Source: a virus
IMG/VR virus record: IMGVR_UViG_3300025164_000605
Span: 1 to 29,649 of that record
Direction: 5' to 3' (one strand)
Length of the DNA: 29,649 nt
Part shown: in pieces, positions 13,981 through 21,305 of the stretch
Numbering within the stretch: the first letter of the stretch is position 1
How the letters are laid out: every line of letters starts with the position of its first letter
Made by a program: the position numbers and the translations under genes
The notes under the pieces: generated by a model
The model's input: the letters and a program-made list of their open reading frames with translations, nothing else
Told to the model about the DNA's origin: nothing
The model's database searches: none

Positions 13981-14916
13981 ATGGCTATAACAATTCAAAC
14001 AGGGAAGATAAAGACTAATCAGCATTTGTCCAAAATTGCGGTTCAGTATAGTAATGCCGCTTTTGTGGCTGAAAAGCTTGCACCTTCCTTTTTTGTAACA
14101 AAAGAATCTGATATATATAGGAAGTATAAGAAAGATGGTTACTTCTCTGGTGCTCCTAAACGGGCTGATGGTGCTCCTGCTGAGGAAGCTTCTTTAGCGT
14201 ATGATGAAGATACATATTCAACATACGAAAGAGCACAGAAGGATATGGTAACTGACCGTGCAATGAACAATGCTGATAATGTATTCAATTTAAAGGCAGA
14301 TGTTACTAAATTCCTTGCTGAGAAAATAAAGCTTGGTGTGGAGATTGACGTTGCAACACTCCTAACAGGTGCTTCTGGTGGTATTTCTGCTGCTGCTCCT
14401 GATTTCATAGTTACTCCTTCAAATCTTTGGGATGATTACACAAACTCAGACCCAGAGAGCGATATAAGCACTGGGAAGGAAGCTGTTACTGCAAGAACTG
14501 GTAGGGTTCCAAATGTAATTTTGGTTCCTCCCCACGTTGAGCGGTATCTTGCACATCATCCACAGGTGAAGGAATTACGGAAATATGTGGATCTAACCAT
14601 GCTTACAAAAGGTGGATTGCCAAAAACCCTTTGGGATATGGAAGTTGTAATTGCTCCCGCTATTTACAATAGTGCTGTTCAAGGGCTTGCTCCTTCTATG
14701 GCTTATGTATGGGGTAAAAATTGCATCCTTGCTTATGTGAACCCTGCCGATACCATTACTCTTGCAAGAACATTTGTATTGTCAAGCCGTAATATGCAGG
14801 TTTCATCCTGGAGGGATGAGGAACGTGAAGGGGATTGGATCAGAGAGGTCCATAACTATGTTCCTAAAGTAATCTGTAATGATTGCGGATACTTACTTTC
14901 AGGTGTCATAACCTAA
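13981..14916 (+). CDS. Major capsid protein
   Basis: This 311-residue protein follows scaffold and decoration genes. Its codon use is less AT-rich than its neighbours', as expected for the most abundant virion protein. AAEKLAPSFFVTKES-like text near residues 30-45, YDEDTYSTYERAQKDMVTDRAM (about 74-95) and VTARTGRVPNVILVPPHVERYL (about 165-190) match HK97-fold capsid proteins with an N-arm, E-loop and P-domain spine helix. The C-terminal half has WDMEVVIAPAIYNS, MAYVWGKNCILAYV and VLSSRNMQVSSWRDEEREGDWI. A GGTGGTGG Shine-Dalgarno precedes ATG. No long cleaved N-terminal delta domain is visible, so the separate scaffold probably does that job. The first 20 residues are echoed by a tiny ORF at 15877. 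Confidence 0.88.
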   Translation: MAITIQTGKIKTNQHLSKIAVQYSNAAFVAEKLAPSFFVTKESDIYRKYKKDGYFSGAPKRADGAPAEEASLAYDEDTYSTYERAQKDMVTDRAMNNADNVFNLKADVTKFLAEKIKLGVEIDVATLLTGASGGISAAAPDFIVTPSNLWDDYTNSDPESDISTGKEAVTARTGRVPNVILVPPHVERYLAHHPQVKELRKYVDLTMLTKGGLPKTLWDMEVVIAPAIYNSAVQGLAPSMAYVWGKNCILAYVNPADTITLARTFVLSSRNMQVSSWRDEEREGDWIREVHNYVPKVICNDCGYLLSGVIT

Positions 14917-14937
14917 TTTTAGTTTTATTAAATTGAT

Positions 14938-14961
14938 GGGACCTCTATAAAAAGAGGTCCC
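14938..14961 (+). terminator. Perfect hairpin after the capsid gene
   Basis: A 9-bp stem, GGGACCTCT (14938-14946) and AGAGGTCCC (14953-14961), with the 6-nt loop ATAAAA lies 21 nt after the capsid stop. The following TATATTATT is not a clean T run. It may terminate partially, or protect the 3' end of the capsid mRNA. Confidence 0.6.
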
Positions 14962-14982
14962 TATATTATTGAGGGAATTTAA

Positions 14983-15234
14983 ATGCTTGTGCGATGCAAA
15001 CATTATAGCACCTTATATCCCAACGGTCCCCAAAATTTAGGGGATATTTTTGATATTACTAAAAATTTAGCAGAATATTATAAAGAACTTGGTTGGATCG
15101 AAATTCTTCCACAAGAGTTGCAGCCCAAAGGGAAAGTTGGTAAACGGAAAAAGGAAATAAATTTTGTAACAGATTTATCAAAAAGTGTTCTTGTTGATAA
15201 AAATTTAATACACAATTTTTCACATAAGAAATAA
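14983..15234 (+). CDS. Small unknown protein of the head module
   Basis: This 83-residue protein is not recognised. MLVRCKHYSTLYPNGPQNLGDIFDITKN reads like the first strands of a small phage head-associated domain of the FluMu type. ELGWIEILPQ ends the compact part at about residue 43, after which the sequence is basic and polar. It lies directly after the capsid gene and its hairpin, with GAGGG as a short Shine-Dalgarno. A head-completion role is possible from the neighbourhood only. Confidence 0.5.
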   Translation: MLVRCKHYSTLYPNGPQNLGDIFDITKNLAEYYKELGWIEILPQELQPKGKVGKRKKEINFVTDLSKSVLVDKNLIHNFSHKK

Positions 15235-15251
15235 AGGGGGTTAGATAATCA

Positions 15252-15515
15252 ATGGCTGATGTGATAGATAATAGTCAGTTTGGAATATATAGAGTTGGTC
15301 GGGTTCAATTGATGAGAGATAAGAATGTGGATGGATCATGGCTTATAAAAGTTCCCCAACATGTAATAACAGCTTTAAATAAATCAACTGCTCATACATA
15401 CGGAACTTCTTTTGATAATATGAAATCAGTGACTATATGGCAAGTCGGAGGCGGAACCTATGCTGGAGTTGCTGGAACCGCAATCGGAATTTTTATTGGG
15501 ACTGGGTTGATATAA
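15252..15515 (+). CDS. Small unknown virion-type protein
   Basis: This 87-residue protein has a strong ribosome binding site (AAAGGGGG). It reads as beta strands with a Gly-rich end (VGGGTYAGVAGTAIGIFIGTGLI, about 65-87), which could be a strand repeat rather than a membrane span because it lacks a charged anchor. Its TAA is immediately followed by the ATG of the next gene (TAAATG), so the two are coupled. It is not recognised; a minor virion protein is likely from context. Confidence 0.5.
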   Translation: MADVIDNSQFGIYRVGRVQLMRDKNVDGSWLIKVPQHVITALNKSTAHTYGTSFDNMKSVTIWQVGGGTYAGVAGTAIGIFIGTGLI

Positions 15516-15875
15516 ATGCCAAGAGACTTTGATCAAATTATAAGATCCAAGGAAACGGATTCATGGAATCGTAGATGGCATGGTTCTATAGGAACTGTTA
15601 GCGGTGGAACAGTTAGTTTATCTGTTGCCCCTACTTCTGGAAGAGATATTCAATTTATCACTGGTTTATCTTTTTCAAGTAATTTGGCTGGTTGTTCTGT
15701 TCAGTTCTTAAATGGTACAGCATTTTTATATTTTATGCAATTACCTACTGCTGATAAAATAAATGAATTTTTTGTAACCCCATTGAAAACTTCAGAAGGC
15801 ACTGCTTTGAATATAAAACTAAGTAATTTATTTGGCACAGCTTTTTTGAATTCACAAGGTTACACAGTTAAATAA
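15516..15875 (+). CDS. Virion beta-sandwich protein, unknown role
   Basis: This 119-residue protein opens with a charged tag (MPRDFDQIIRSKETDSWNRRW). A beta domain rich in Ser, Thr and Gly follows (SGGTVSLSVAPTSGRDIQFITGLSFSS, then FVTPLKTSEGTALNIKLSNL). It has the look of the small domains in the protein at 12018, but the match is too weak to claim homology. It starts directly on the previous stop and ends 1 nt before the capsid-mimic ORF. Its position among neck genes suggests a minor virion component. Confidence 0.5.
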   Translation: MPRDFDQIIRSKETDSWNRRWHGSIGTVSGGTVSLSVAPTSGRDIQFITGLSFSSNLAGCSVQFLNGTAFLYFMQLPTADKINEFFVTPLKTSEGTALNIKLSNLFGTAFLNSQGYTVK

Positions 15876-15876
15876 A

Positions 15877-15954
15877 ATGGCTATAACAAAACAAACACCT
15901 AAGATCAAAACAAATACATATTTAACAAAAATAAAACCTAAAAAGAAAAAATAA
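15877..15954 (+). CDS. 25-residue ORF copying the major capsid N-terminus
   Basis: The ORF reads MAITKQTPKIKTNTYLTKI then KPKKKK. The capsid protein at 13981 begins MAITIQTGKIKTNQHLSKI, so 14 of the first 19 residues are identical and most other changes are mild. DNA identity is also high (ATGGCTATAACAA...CAAACA). The copy ends in a Lys-rich tail instead of the capsid body. It lies 1 nt after the stop at 15875 and 1 nt before the next ATG, so it fits the operon neatly, although no Shine-Dalgarno is visible. It could be the remnant of a duplicated capsid gene, or a short peptide with an assembly-related role. That it is translated is not proven. Confidence 0.55.
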   Translation: MAITKQTPKIKTNTYLTKIKPKKKK

Positions 15955-15955
15955 T

Positions 15956-16444
15956 ATGTCAATAAATTATTCAACTGGGACACAAACCATTGAACGTATT
16001 TTAAGAATAGCCTATGGGAATCTTTCGATAGGCACAGCTATGACAGATTCGTTAGGAACTTCTGATGTAAGAGCTTACATTGAAGATGGGGAACGCTACA
16101 TAAATTCTCAACTTGAAGATACTGTTTCTTCCATTCCAGTAAGTCCTGCCCCAAATTCCCTTCAGTTTGCTTCAGATTATATGGGGGCATTTTTGCTTTA
16201 CAGTGCAGTATTCAGTGCAAATAAGCCAGGTGAGTTATCAGACGTAGTGAAGTCTTGGAAAGAAATGGTGGATAAAACTATCGAATCTTATAAGAAGGGT
16301 TACATCTCAGGAGCCAGTGGGGATACTTCTAATATGGCTGGATACACAAGTGCTACAAGGATTTTCAAAGATCGTGGTGTGCAAGGAATCGGAGACGGAT
16401 TGCTTGAAGATTCCAAGGACATAAAAACTCATTATAAAAAATAG
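15956..16444 (+). CDS. Head-tail connector (adaptor) protein
   Basis: This 162-residue protein is helical. SINYSTGTQTIERILRIAYGNLSIG is followed by DSLGTSDVRAYIEDGERYINSQL and LQFASDYMGAFLLYSAVFSANKPGELSDVVKSWKEMVDKTIE. The pattern of helices, with a paired 'DxxxYIxDxxxxIN..L' segment and a late 'W..mvd..I..Y' helix, matches gp6/gp15-like neck adaptors that dock under the portal. Its place after the capsid genes and before a gpG-like protein is the normal neck position. Family assignment is by layout, not by a unique motif. Confidence 0.6.
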   Translation: MSINYSTGTQTIERILRIAYGNLSIGTAMTDSLGTSDVRAYIEDGERYINSQLEDTVSSIPVSPAPNSLQFASDYMGAFLLYSAVFSANKPGELSDVVKSWKEMVDKTIESYKKGYISGASGDTSNMAGYTSATRIFKDRGVQGIGDGLLEDSKDIKTHYKK

Positions 16445-16446
16445 TT

Positions 16447-16956
16447 ATGATAACTTGGAAAGTAGAAATTGATGGTGCAACCGAAATTATAAGAGATTTT
16501 GAAGGATTAGATGAGGCACTAAAAAATAAAACTTTTACTAATGCTTTATGGAAAAATGTATTTGAACAAATTAGTGTTTTTATTAAGAAGCGTTTTGAAG
16601 AGGGGAAGTCTAATTGGAAGCCACTTACACCAATGTATAGAAAATGGAAAACAAGAGCAGTTAGCAAAGGATACAAAGTTAAGGTTGGTTCTTTTGGAAA
16701 AAGAGTATGCAAGTTAAACGAATTGGGACGCTTAACTAATACCATGTACACATCCGCAACAGAACGAGAGAAAGATGCTAACATATTTGAAGTTGATAAA
16801 ATAGCAAATGGGGTTCAATTCAGGTATGCTATTTCTGGATCGAAGTTGCCCTATGCTAAATTTTTTAACAATAAAAGAGAATTTTTCTTCATCACGGAAG
16901 AGGAAGCCGAGCAAGTATTTCAAATTATGGAAAAAGCTGTAGAGACTAATATATAA
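16447..16956 (+). CDS. Virion morphogenesis / tail completion protein, Mu gpG type
   Basis: This 169-residue protein fits the phage virion morphogenesis family (Mu gpG, tail completion). FIKKRFEEGKSNWKPLTPMYRKWK (about 49-72) is the typical 'F..eG.W..L.p.t...K' motif. KLNELGRLTNTMYTSAT (about 90-106) matches the 'L..tG.L..Si' motif, and VQFRYAISGSKLPYAKFFN near the C-terminus matches the 'YA.iHq' region. Proteins of this family help join head and tail. It starts 2 nt after the upstream stop and its stop overlaps the next start by 1 nt. Confidence 0.75.
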   Translation: MITWKVEIDGATEIIRDFEGLDEALKNKTFTNALWKNVFEQISVFIKKRFEEGKSNWKPLTPMYRKWKTRAVSKGYKVKVGSFGKRVCKLNELGRLTNTMYTSATEREKDANIFEVDKIANGVQFRYAISGSKLPYAKFFNNKREFFFITEEEAEQVFQIMEKAVETNI

Positions 16957-17411
16957 TGTCAAATCCTTCAGATACCACAAATTACATTGAAGACCTAATC
17001 ACAAATGTGCACACAGTTATAAGTAATTATAAAGATTACTTAGCTGTTGCAGATATTGCAAAAACTGAGGATAATTTCATCCCCAAATACCCCTATATCA
17101 CAATAGAATTGGATAGTATTACAGAAGCATGGAAGGAAATGCCTAGAAGAAAAACACTTTCTATGCAACTTTCCATAACATATTGGTATGCAAATTTAAA
17201 TGACCGAAATTCCCGCCAGGGGTTAAGGACGGGGCTTTCAAAATTGGGGAACGTTTTAAGGGAAAATTGGGACATAAATGATTATTGTCCTCAATTAGGA
17301 TCTGAAATTCTATCCATAACCCCTTATGTTTTGGCACGAGACCAAGAAATTGTTATGGGTGGAGTAGTCTCTCTGGTTTGCCATAAGATCATATCTGTTG
17401 TATTAACTTAG
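16956..17411 (+). CDS. Probable tail terminator / neck protein
   Basis: This 151-residue protein has the layout of small tail terminator or neck proteins: an N-terminal helix (NYIEDLITNVHTVISNY), a central beta region (YPYITIELDSITEAWKEMPRRKTLSMQLSITYWYAN), then a helix (QGLRTGLSKLGNVLRENWD) and final strands. Such proteins cap the tail tube and connect it to the head. The 'YPyi.i...s..e' and 'l.i.yw' patterns support this. It is the last structural gene in the window; the next gene starts 48 nt later and belongs to the glycan island. Confidence 0.6.
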   Translation: MSNPSDTTNYIEDLITNVHTVISNYKDYLAVADIAKTEDNFIPKYPYITIELDSITEAWKEMPRRKTLSMQLSITYWYANLNDRNSRQGLRTGLSKLGNVLRENWDINDYCPQLGSEILSITPYVLARDQEIVMGGVVSLVCHKIISVVLT

Positions 17412-17424
17412 ATCAAATAAAAAC

Positions 17425-17453
17425 TTGCCTTTTATAAAATAATAAGATATAAT
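17425..17453 (+). promoter_or_regulatory. Sigma70-like promoter for the glycan island
   Basis: TTGCCT, a 17-nt spacer and TATAAT (17448-17453) form a near-consensus promoter in the 48-nt gap before the glycosyltransferase. The ATG at 17460 lies 6 nt after the -10, so a leaderless transcript is likely. It lacks the TTTATTTTTT box of the structural promoters. Confidence 0.65.
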
Positions 17454-17459
17454 ATATAA

Positions 17460-18530
17460 ATGAATATTGGAATTGTGTCTGTATATTTTGATCGTGGTTC
17501 TGGCGTAATTTGTCAACAGATTAAACAAGCTATTCAGTGGCATATACCAAATGCCAATATATCTATTCTTGCCAGAATGTCCATAGCTGACAACAGAAAG
17601 AAAATAAAATACTGGGACGATTACTTCCACCCAAATATCTTGCTTTATCCAAATTATAAGATAGAAGAAGGGGATTTTGAACAATGGATTATTGCAAATA
17701 AACTTGATATAGTAATTTTTGTAGAGGAACAACATACCAAAAATCTTGTCCCAATTTGCAACAAATTAGGGGTCAAAAGTATAAATTATGTCGTATGGGA
17801 ATTCATAAATCCGGCAGAACTTCAATATTATCAACAGTTTACACATATTGTTTGTCCTACCAAATCCTCATATAATCTCTTAAAAAACGATCATCTTTTA
17901 GATAATGCTGTTTTTGTTCCTTGGGGGATAGATTTAGACCAATATTCCTTCCAAGAACCTATCAAAAAAGATAAACCCTTAATTTTTTTCCCAGCAGGTT
18001 TTGGTGGGGTAAATGATCGTAAGAATGAAAAAGCTGTAGTAGATGCTTTTAGTTGGATTTGCCCAAGAGACAAAACTTTACTGCACATTCATACACAGCA
18101 GGAGAATCAATCAGTGAGGTCACAAAATGTTATAAAATCAAGTTCCACTGTCTCTACTCAGGAACTTATTAAATATTACCAAGAGGCAGATTTGGTGGTA
18201 TTGCCAAGCCGATGGGAGGGTAATTGCCTTCCGCAGATGGAATCTTTAGCATTGGGCAGACCTGTAATAGCAACTGATTGTGCTCCTCTAAATGAAAGGA
18301 TAATTGAGGGGGAAAATGGTTATTTAATAAAAGTTAAAGAGAAGAAAGAAATTCCTGGAATTTTCGTTAAATCTTGTGAGGTAGACATTGTAGATTTTGC
18401 TGAGAAAATGATAGAACTATCTGAAAACAAAGAGGAATTATATAAAATGCAATTAGCAAGTAGGAAGTATGCTGAGGCTAACCTTGGGTGGTTTGAGAAT
18501 TCTAAACATTTAATTGACATAATTGTATAA
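17460..18530 (+). CDS. Glycosyltransferase, GT4 family (GT-B fold)
   Basis: This 356-residue enzyme transfers a sugar from a nucleotide sugar and is probably cytoplasmic. The C-terminal donor half has the GT4 signature VLPSRWEGNCLPQMESLALGRPVIATD. The E-x7-E motif is E253/E261, and the residues after it match the usual 'ALG.PVIATD' segment. VPWGIDLDQY (153-162) is the linker motif found before the second domain. The N-terminal half is a Rossmann-like acceptor domain. Substrates cannot be read from the sequence. It opens the island and has its own promoter. Confidence 0.88.
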   Translation: MNIGIVSVYFDRGSGVICQQIKQAIQWHIPNANISILARMSIADNRKKIKYWDDYFHPNILLYPNYKIEEGDFEQWIIANKLDIVIFVEEQHTKNLVPICNKLGVKSINYVVWEFINPAELQYYQQFTHIVCPTKSSYNLLKNDHLLDNAVFVPWGIDLDQYSFQEPIKKDKPLIFFPAGFGGVNDRKNEKAVVDAFSWICPRDKTLLHIHTQQENQSVRSQNVIKSSSTVSTQELIKYYQEADLVVLPSRWEGNCLPQMESLALGRPVIATDCAPLNERIIEGENGYLIKVKEKKEIPGIFVKSCEVDIVDFAEKMIELSENKEELYKMQLASRKYAEANLGWFENSKHLIDIIV

Positions 18531-18547
18531 TATGATAATATTAAACT

Positions 18548-19033
18548 ATGAATAAAATAATAAAAAGGAAAAAAGAAGATTTTGGGTTGGATTGTCATAC
18601 ATATATTATGCATAGATTGGGATTTGTTCCTGACCCTTCTAAGGAGGAATCAAGAAAACCAGCAATATATATTGCAACTATATTGCAACTTTTATGCCAA
18701 TATTGTGTTAATTGTGTTCTTAGAAGAACCCTTGAAATTGATTATTTGTGGTGGGAATTTGAACATAAGAAATTTCAAATTAAACCAGAGGAAACTTATA
18801 ATGATGTAGTATTAACATATATTTCAAGTAGATTAACAGACCCAGAAAATGATTGGACACCTTCAAATGATTGGAATAATCATAGCATAGAAGAAAAGAA
18901 GGATTGGGTTGATGAAACTCTTTCCATTTTAGCCAATAGCAATGCTAAAGAAGCTATTAGTAAAATAATAGAAATTGATAATCTTTATAGTGAATTTGAA
19001 AACAAATTTGGGAGTAGGTATAAAAACAAATAG
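18548..19033 (+). CDS. Unknown helical protein, paralogue of the 19043 protein
   Basis: This 161-residue protein is not recognised. The N-terminal half includes a run PAIYIATILQLLCQYCVNCVLRR (about 38-60) followed by an aromatic helix (LWWEFEHKKF). The C-terminal end, IDNLYSEFENKFGSRYKNK, matches DFYEEFENKFGDRYE near the middle of the next protein, and the DNA there is also similar. The two genes are therefore probably related. It lies between two glycosyltransferase genes. No enzymatic motif is seen. Confidence 0.5.
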   Translation: MNKIIKRKKEDFGLDCHTYIMHRLGFVPDPSKEESRKPAIYIATILQLLCQYCVNCVLRRTLEIDYLWWEFEHKKFQIKPEETYNDVVLTYISSRLTDPENDWTPSNDWNNHSIEEKKDWVDETLSILANSNAKEAISKIIEIDNLYSEFENKFGSRYKNK

Positions 19034-19042
19034 AGGTATAAA

Positions 19043-19390
19043 ATGACAAAAAAAGAGGAAAAAAAGTTAAGACCTTTAGAAAATTTTGAAGACGACTTTA
19101 TAGAGTACGCAGTTAATAGGCTTTCCTTGAATGAAAAGGAAGATGATATAGAATTAACAAAAGATTCAATTTACCATGCCTTACATCTTTTGTGGCAGTT
19201 TGGGGAAACAGATAGAGATTATAGATTTTTAATTGGATTTTTATCCAATGTATATGATTTTTATGAAGAATTTGAGAATAAATTTGGTGATAGATATGAG
19301 ACGACTTGCTCATGTTGTCAAGAAAAATTGGAAAATGGGGAAGACCCTACAGTAGAAGTTGATTTGGAAGATGATGAGGAAGAAAATTAA
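19043..19390 (+). CDS. Unknown acidic protein with CxxC motif, paralogue of the 18548 protein
   Basis: This 115-residue protein shares the EFENKFG(S/D)RY segment with the preceding gene (residues about 74-84). It then adds a short CSCCQEKLENGED stretch with closely spaced cysteines (about 88-92) and a very acidic end (VEVDLEDDEEEN). The N-terminus is charged and helical. Function is unknown. It ends directly on the ATG of the GT2-methyltransferase gene, so it is part of the same transcript. Confidence 0.5.
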   Translation: MTKKEEKKLRPLENFEDDFIEYAVNRLSLNEKEDDIELTKDSIYHALHLLWQFGETDRDYRFLIGFLSNVYDFYEEFENKFGDRYETTCSCCQEKLENGEDPTVEVDLEDDEEEN

Positions 19391-20623
19391 ATGAAATTCT
19401 CAATTATAATTACTGCATATAATCAACCCCAGTTTTTGTCAGAAGCGGTGGAGTCTTGTTATAATCAAATATATAAAGAACCATTTCAAGTAGTAATTAT
19501 AGATGATTCAGATACCCCATCTACCTCAAAAGTTTTATTGCCGGATAGACCTGAAATAGACTTAATATACGTGAAGAATGAGCAAAATCTTGGCCTACAG
19601 AAGAGTCATAACATAGGAGTTTATTATTCTAAAGGTGAATGGTTAATTAGATTAGACCACGATGATGTTTTGATGCCAGATGCTTTGCAAAAACTTTCAA
19701 ATTTTATTGATAAGGAAGTAAATAGAAAGATTGGATTTATATATTCAGATCTTAAAATTTTAGGAACAAATCAGGTTAGAAAATATCCTGAATGGAAATC
19801 TGGAAGTATAAAGGATCTTCAAAATATTGGGCATCTTCAATGCTACAGAAGGGATAAAACATTAGAAATTGGGGGATGGGACACAACGCTTAAATATTCC
19901 GCAGATACGGATTTTATTATTAGACTTGTGGGGCATTCTGTTCAACTAAAGCATATATCAGAAGTTTTGGTAGAGAATCGTTTGCATTCTGAGCAATTTA
20001 CTCAGAAATGGGTAAGAGAAGGAAATGACCCTCAGTATTGGAAGAATTTAATATTTAATCGGGCACTCCAACGGAGACCCGACCTTTGGGTTGAGGGGAA
20101 ATTCAATATTATTTTACAAACATCTGGTAGTCATTTATGGAGGTCTGAGACAGAATTTATAAATAATTTTTTAAAGACACAAGAAAATATGTTGAACGGC
20201 CTGGATTTAGGTTGTAATAATCGAAAAAAGGTGAATTTTGCAGTTGGGGTGGATCAAGACAGAAATGGTGGGAAGACACCAGAATTAGTTTGGGATGGGA
20301 CAAAGGAATTACCTTTTAGAGATGAAACACTTGATTTTATTTGTGCTTCTCATCTTATCGAACATATTAAAGACCCTGTTCAAGCAGTAGAAGATTGGTT
20401 TAAGAAATTAAGAGTTGGAGGGGTATTGTTACTTATTGTTCCTCATAAAAGATATATTCCAAACATCGGGACAGAACAAGCAGACCCAACCCACATAAAT
20501 GACTTTTTGCCAGAAGATTTTAGGAACATGGTTTTAGCTAAATTACAAACACAATTTAAATTATTAAGTTTTGATAAAATTCAAAATTCATGGTCTTTTG
20601 ATTGTTTTTTACAAAAATTATAA
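19391..20623 (+). CDS. Glycosyltransferase 2 fused to a methyltransferase
   Basis: This 410-residue protein has two domains. Residues 1 to about 235 are a GT2 (GT-A) glycosyltransferase: FSIIITAYNQPQFLSEAVES at the start, VVIIDDS (34-40), NEQNLGLQKSHNIG, the metal-binding RLDHDD (D89-D92) and GGWD (161-164). Residues about 265-410 are a class I SAM methyltransferase: LDLGC (271-275), VGVDQD, LPFRDETLDFICASHLIEHI (H321-I326 region) and GGVLLLIVPH. Such a protein could add a sugar and then methylate it, or methylate the glycan end to stop growth. That coupling is inference. The next gene, a homing endonuclease, starts 1 nt after the stop. Confidence 0.88.
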   Translation: MKFSIIITAYNQPQFLSEAVESCYNQIYKEPFQVVIIDDSDTPSTSKVLLPDRPEIDLIYVKNEQNLGLQKSHNIGVYYSKGEWLIRLDHDDVLMPDALQKLSNFIDKEVNRKIGFIYSDLKILGTNQVRKYPEWKSGSIKDLQNIGHLQCYRRDKTLEIGGWDTTLKYSADTDFIIRLVGHSVQLKHISEVLVENRLHSEQFTQKWVREGNDPQYWKNLIFNRALQRRPDLWVEGKFNIILQTSGSHLWRSETEFINNFLKTQENMLNGLDLGCNNRKKVNFAVGVDQDRNGGKTPELVWDGTKELPFRDETLDFICASHLIEHIKDPVQAVEDWFKKLRVGGVLLLIVPHKRYIPNIGTEQADPTHINDFLPEDFRNMVLAKLQTQFKLLSFDKIQNSWSFDCFLQKL

Positions 20624-20624
20624 T

Positions 20625-21296
20625 ATGAAATTAATAAGAAAAACAAGAAAAGAGAAAAATAAGAATGGTAGATGGATTTATTATGGCATATTTTTATGTT
20701 CTTTTTGTTTACAAGAAGTTGAAAGACAATTAAGTAGTGGAAAAAGATGTAAATCCTGTGGTTGTCAGCAATATTCTAAGGAAAGAAATAAGAAAGTATC
20801 TGAATCTAAAAAGGGAAAGAACAATCCACAATTTGGAAAAAAGGGTGAAAAAAGCCCCTCTTTTGGTAAAAAAGTTACAGAAGAAACAAGATTAAAAATA
20901 AGAAATAAAGCTATGGGGAGAGAAGTGTTAGAAGAAACAAGACAAAAAATGTCTAAATATAGAAAGGGTAAATGGATAGGAAAAGATAACCCTATGTATG
21001 GGAAGAAACGGGAATTATCCCCAAATTGGAATGGAGGCTCTTCTTTTGAAATATATCCTAAAGAATTTAATAAAGAATTTAAACAATTCATTAAAAATAG
21101 AGATTTAAATATATGTCAAACACCTGGATGTATGAACACAGAAAATTTATGTATTCACCATATAGATTATGACAAGAAAAACAATAACCCAGAAAATTTA
21201 ATAACTTTGTGTGGTAATTGTCATTGTAAAACAAATGTACATAATAGGGAATATTGGACTAATTATTATTCTGAGATTGTGAGTGTTTATTTATAA
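20625..21296 (+). CDS. HNH homing endonuclease with NUMOD3-like repeats
   Basis: This protein has 223 residues from ATG 20625, the start aligned with the 10502 relative; a longer frame overlapping the upstream gene is unlikely. The zinc module has C25-x2-C28 and C45-x-C47. NUMOD3-like repeats follow over about 60-130 (KGKNNPQFGKK, GEKSPSFGKK, TEETRLKIRNKAMGRE, NPMYGKK). The HNH domain has C164 and C169, [15 protein letters not shown] (H178, H179, N191), then C196-x2-C199-H200. DNA around 20710-20735 and 21165-21205 is close to that of the 10502 gene, which suggests spread within this genome or between close relatives. It interrupts the glycan island. No Shine-Dalgarno is present. Confidence 0.92.
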   Translation: MKLIRKTRKEKNKNGRWIYYGIFLCSFCLQEVERQLSSGKRCKSCGCQQYSKERNKKVSESKKGKNNPQFGKKGEKSPSFGKKVTEETRLKIRNKAMGREVLEETRQKMSKYRKGKWIGKDNPMYGKKRELSPNWNGGSSFEIYPKEFNKEFKQFIKNRDLNICQTPGCMNTENLCIHHIDYDKKNNNPENLITLCGNCHCKTNVHNREYWTNYYSEIVSVYL

Positions 21297-21305
21297 AGGA
21301 TAAAT

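Noticed and set aside
18514-18531. TTGACA and TATAAT near the end of the GT4 gene
   Set aside because: The two hexamers are only 6 nt apart, so they cannot form a normal promoter.
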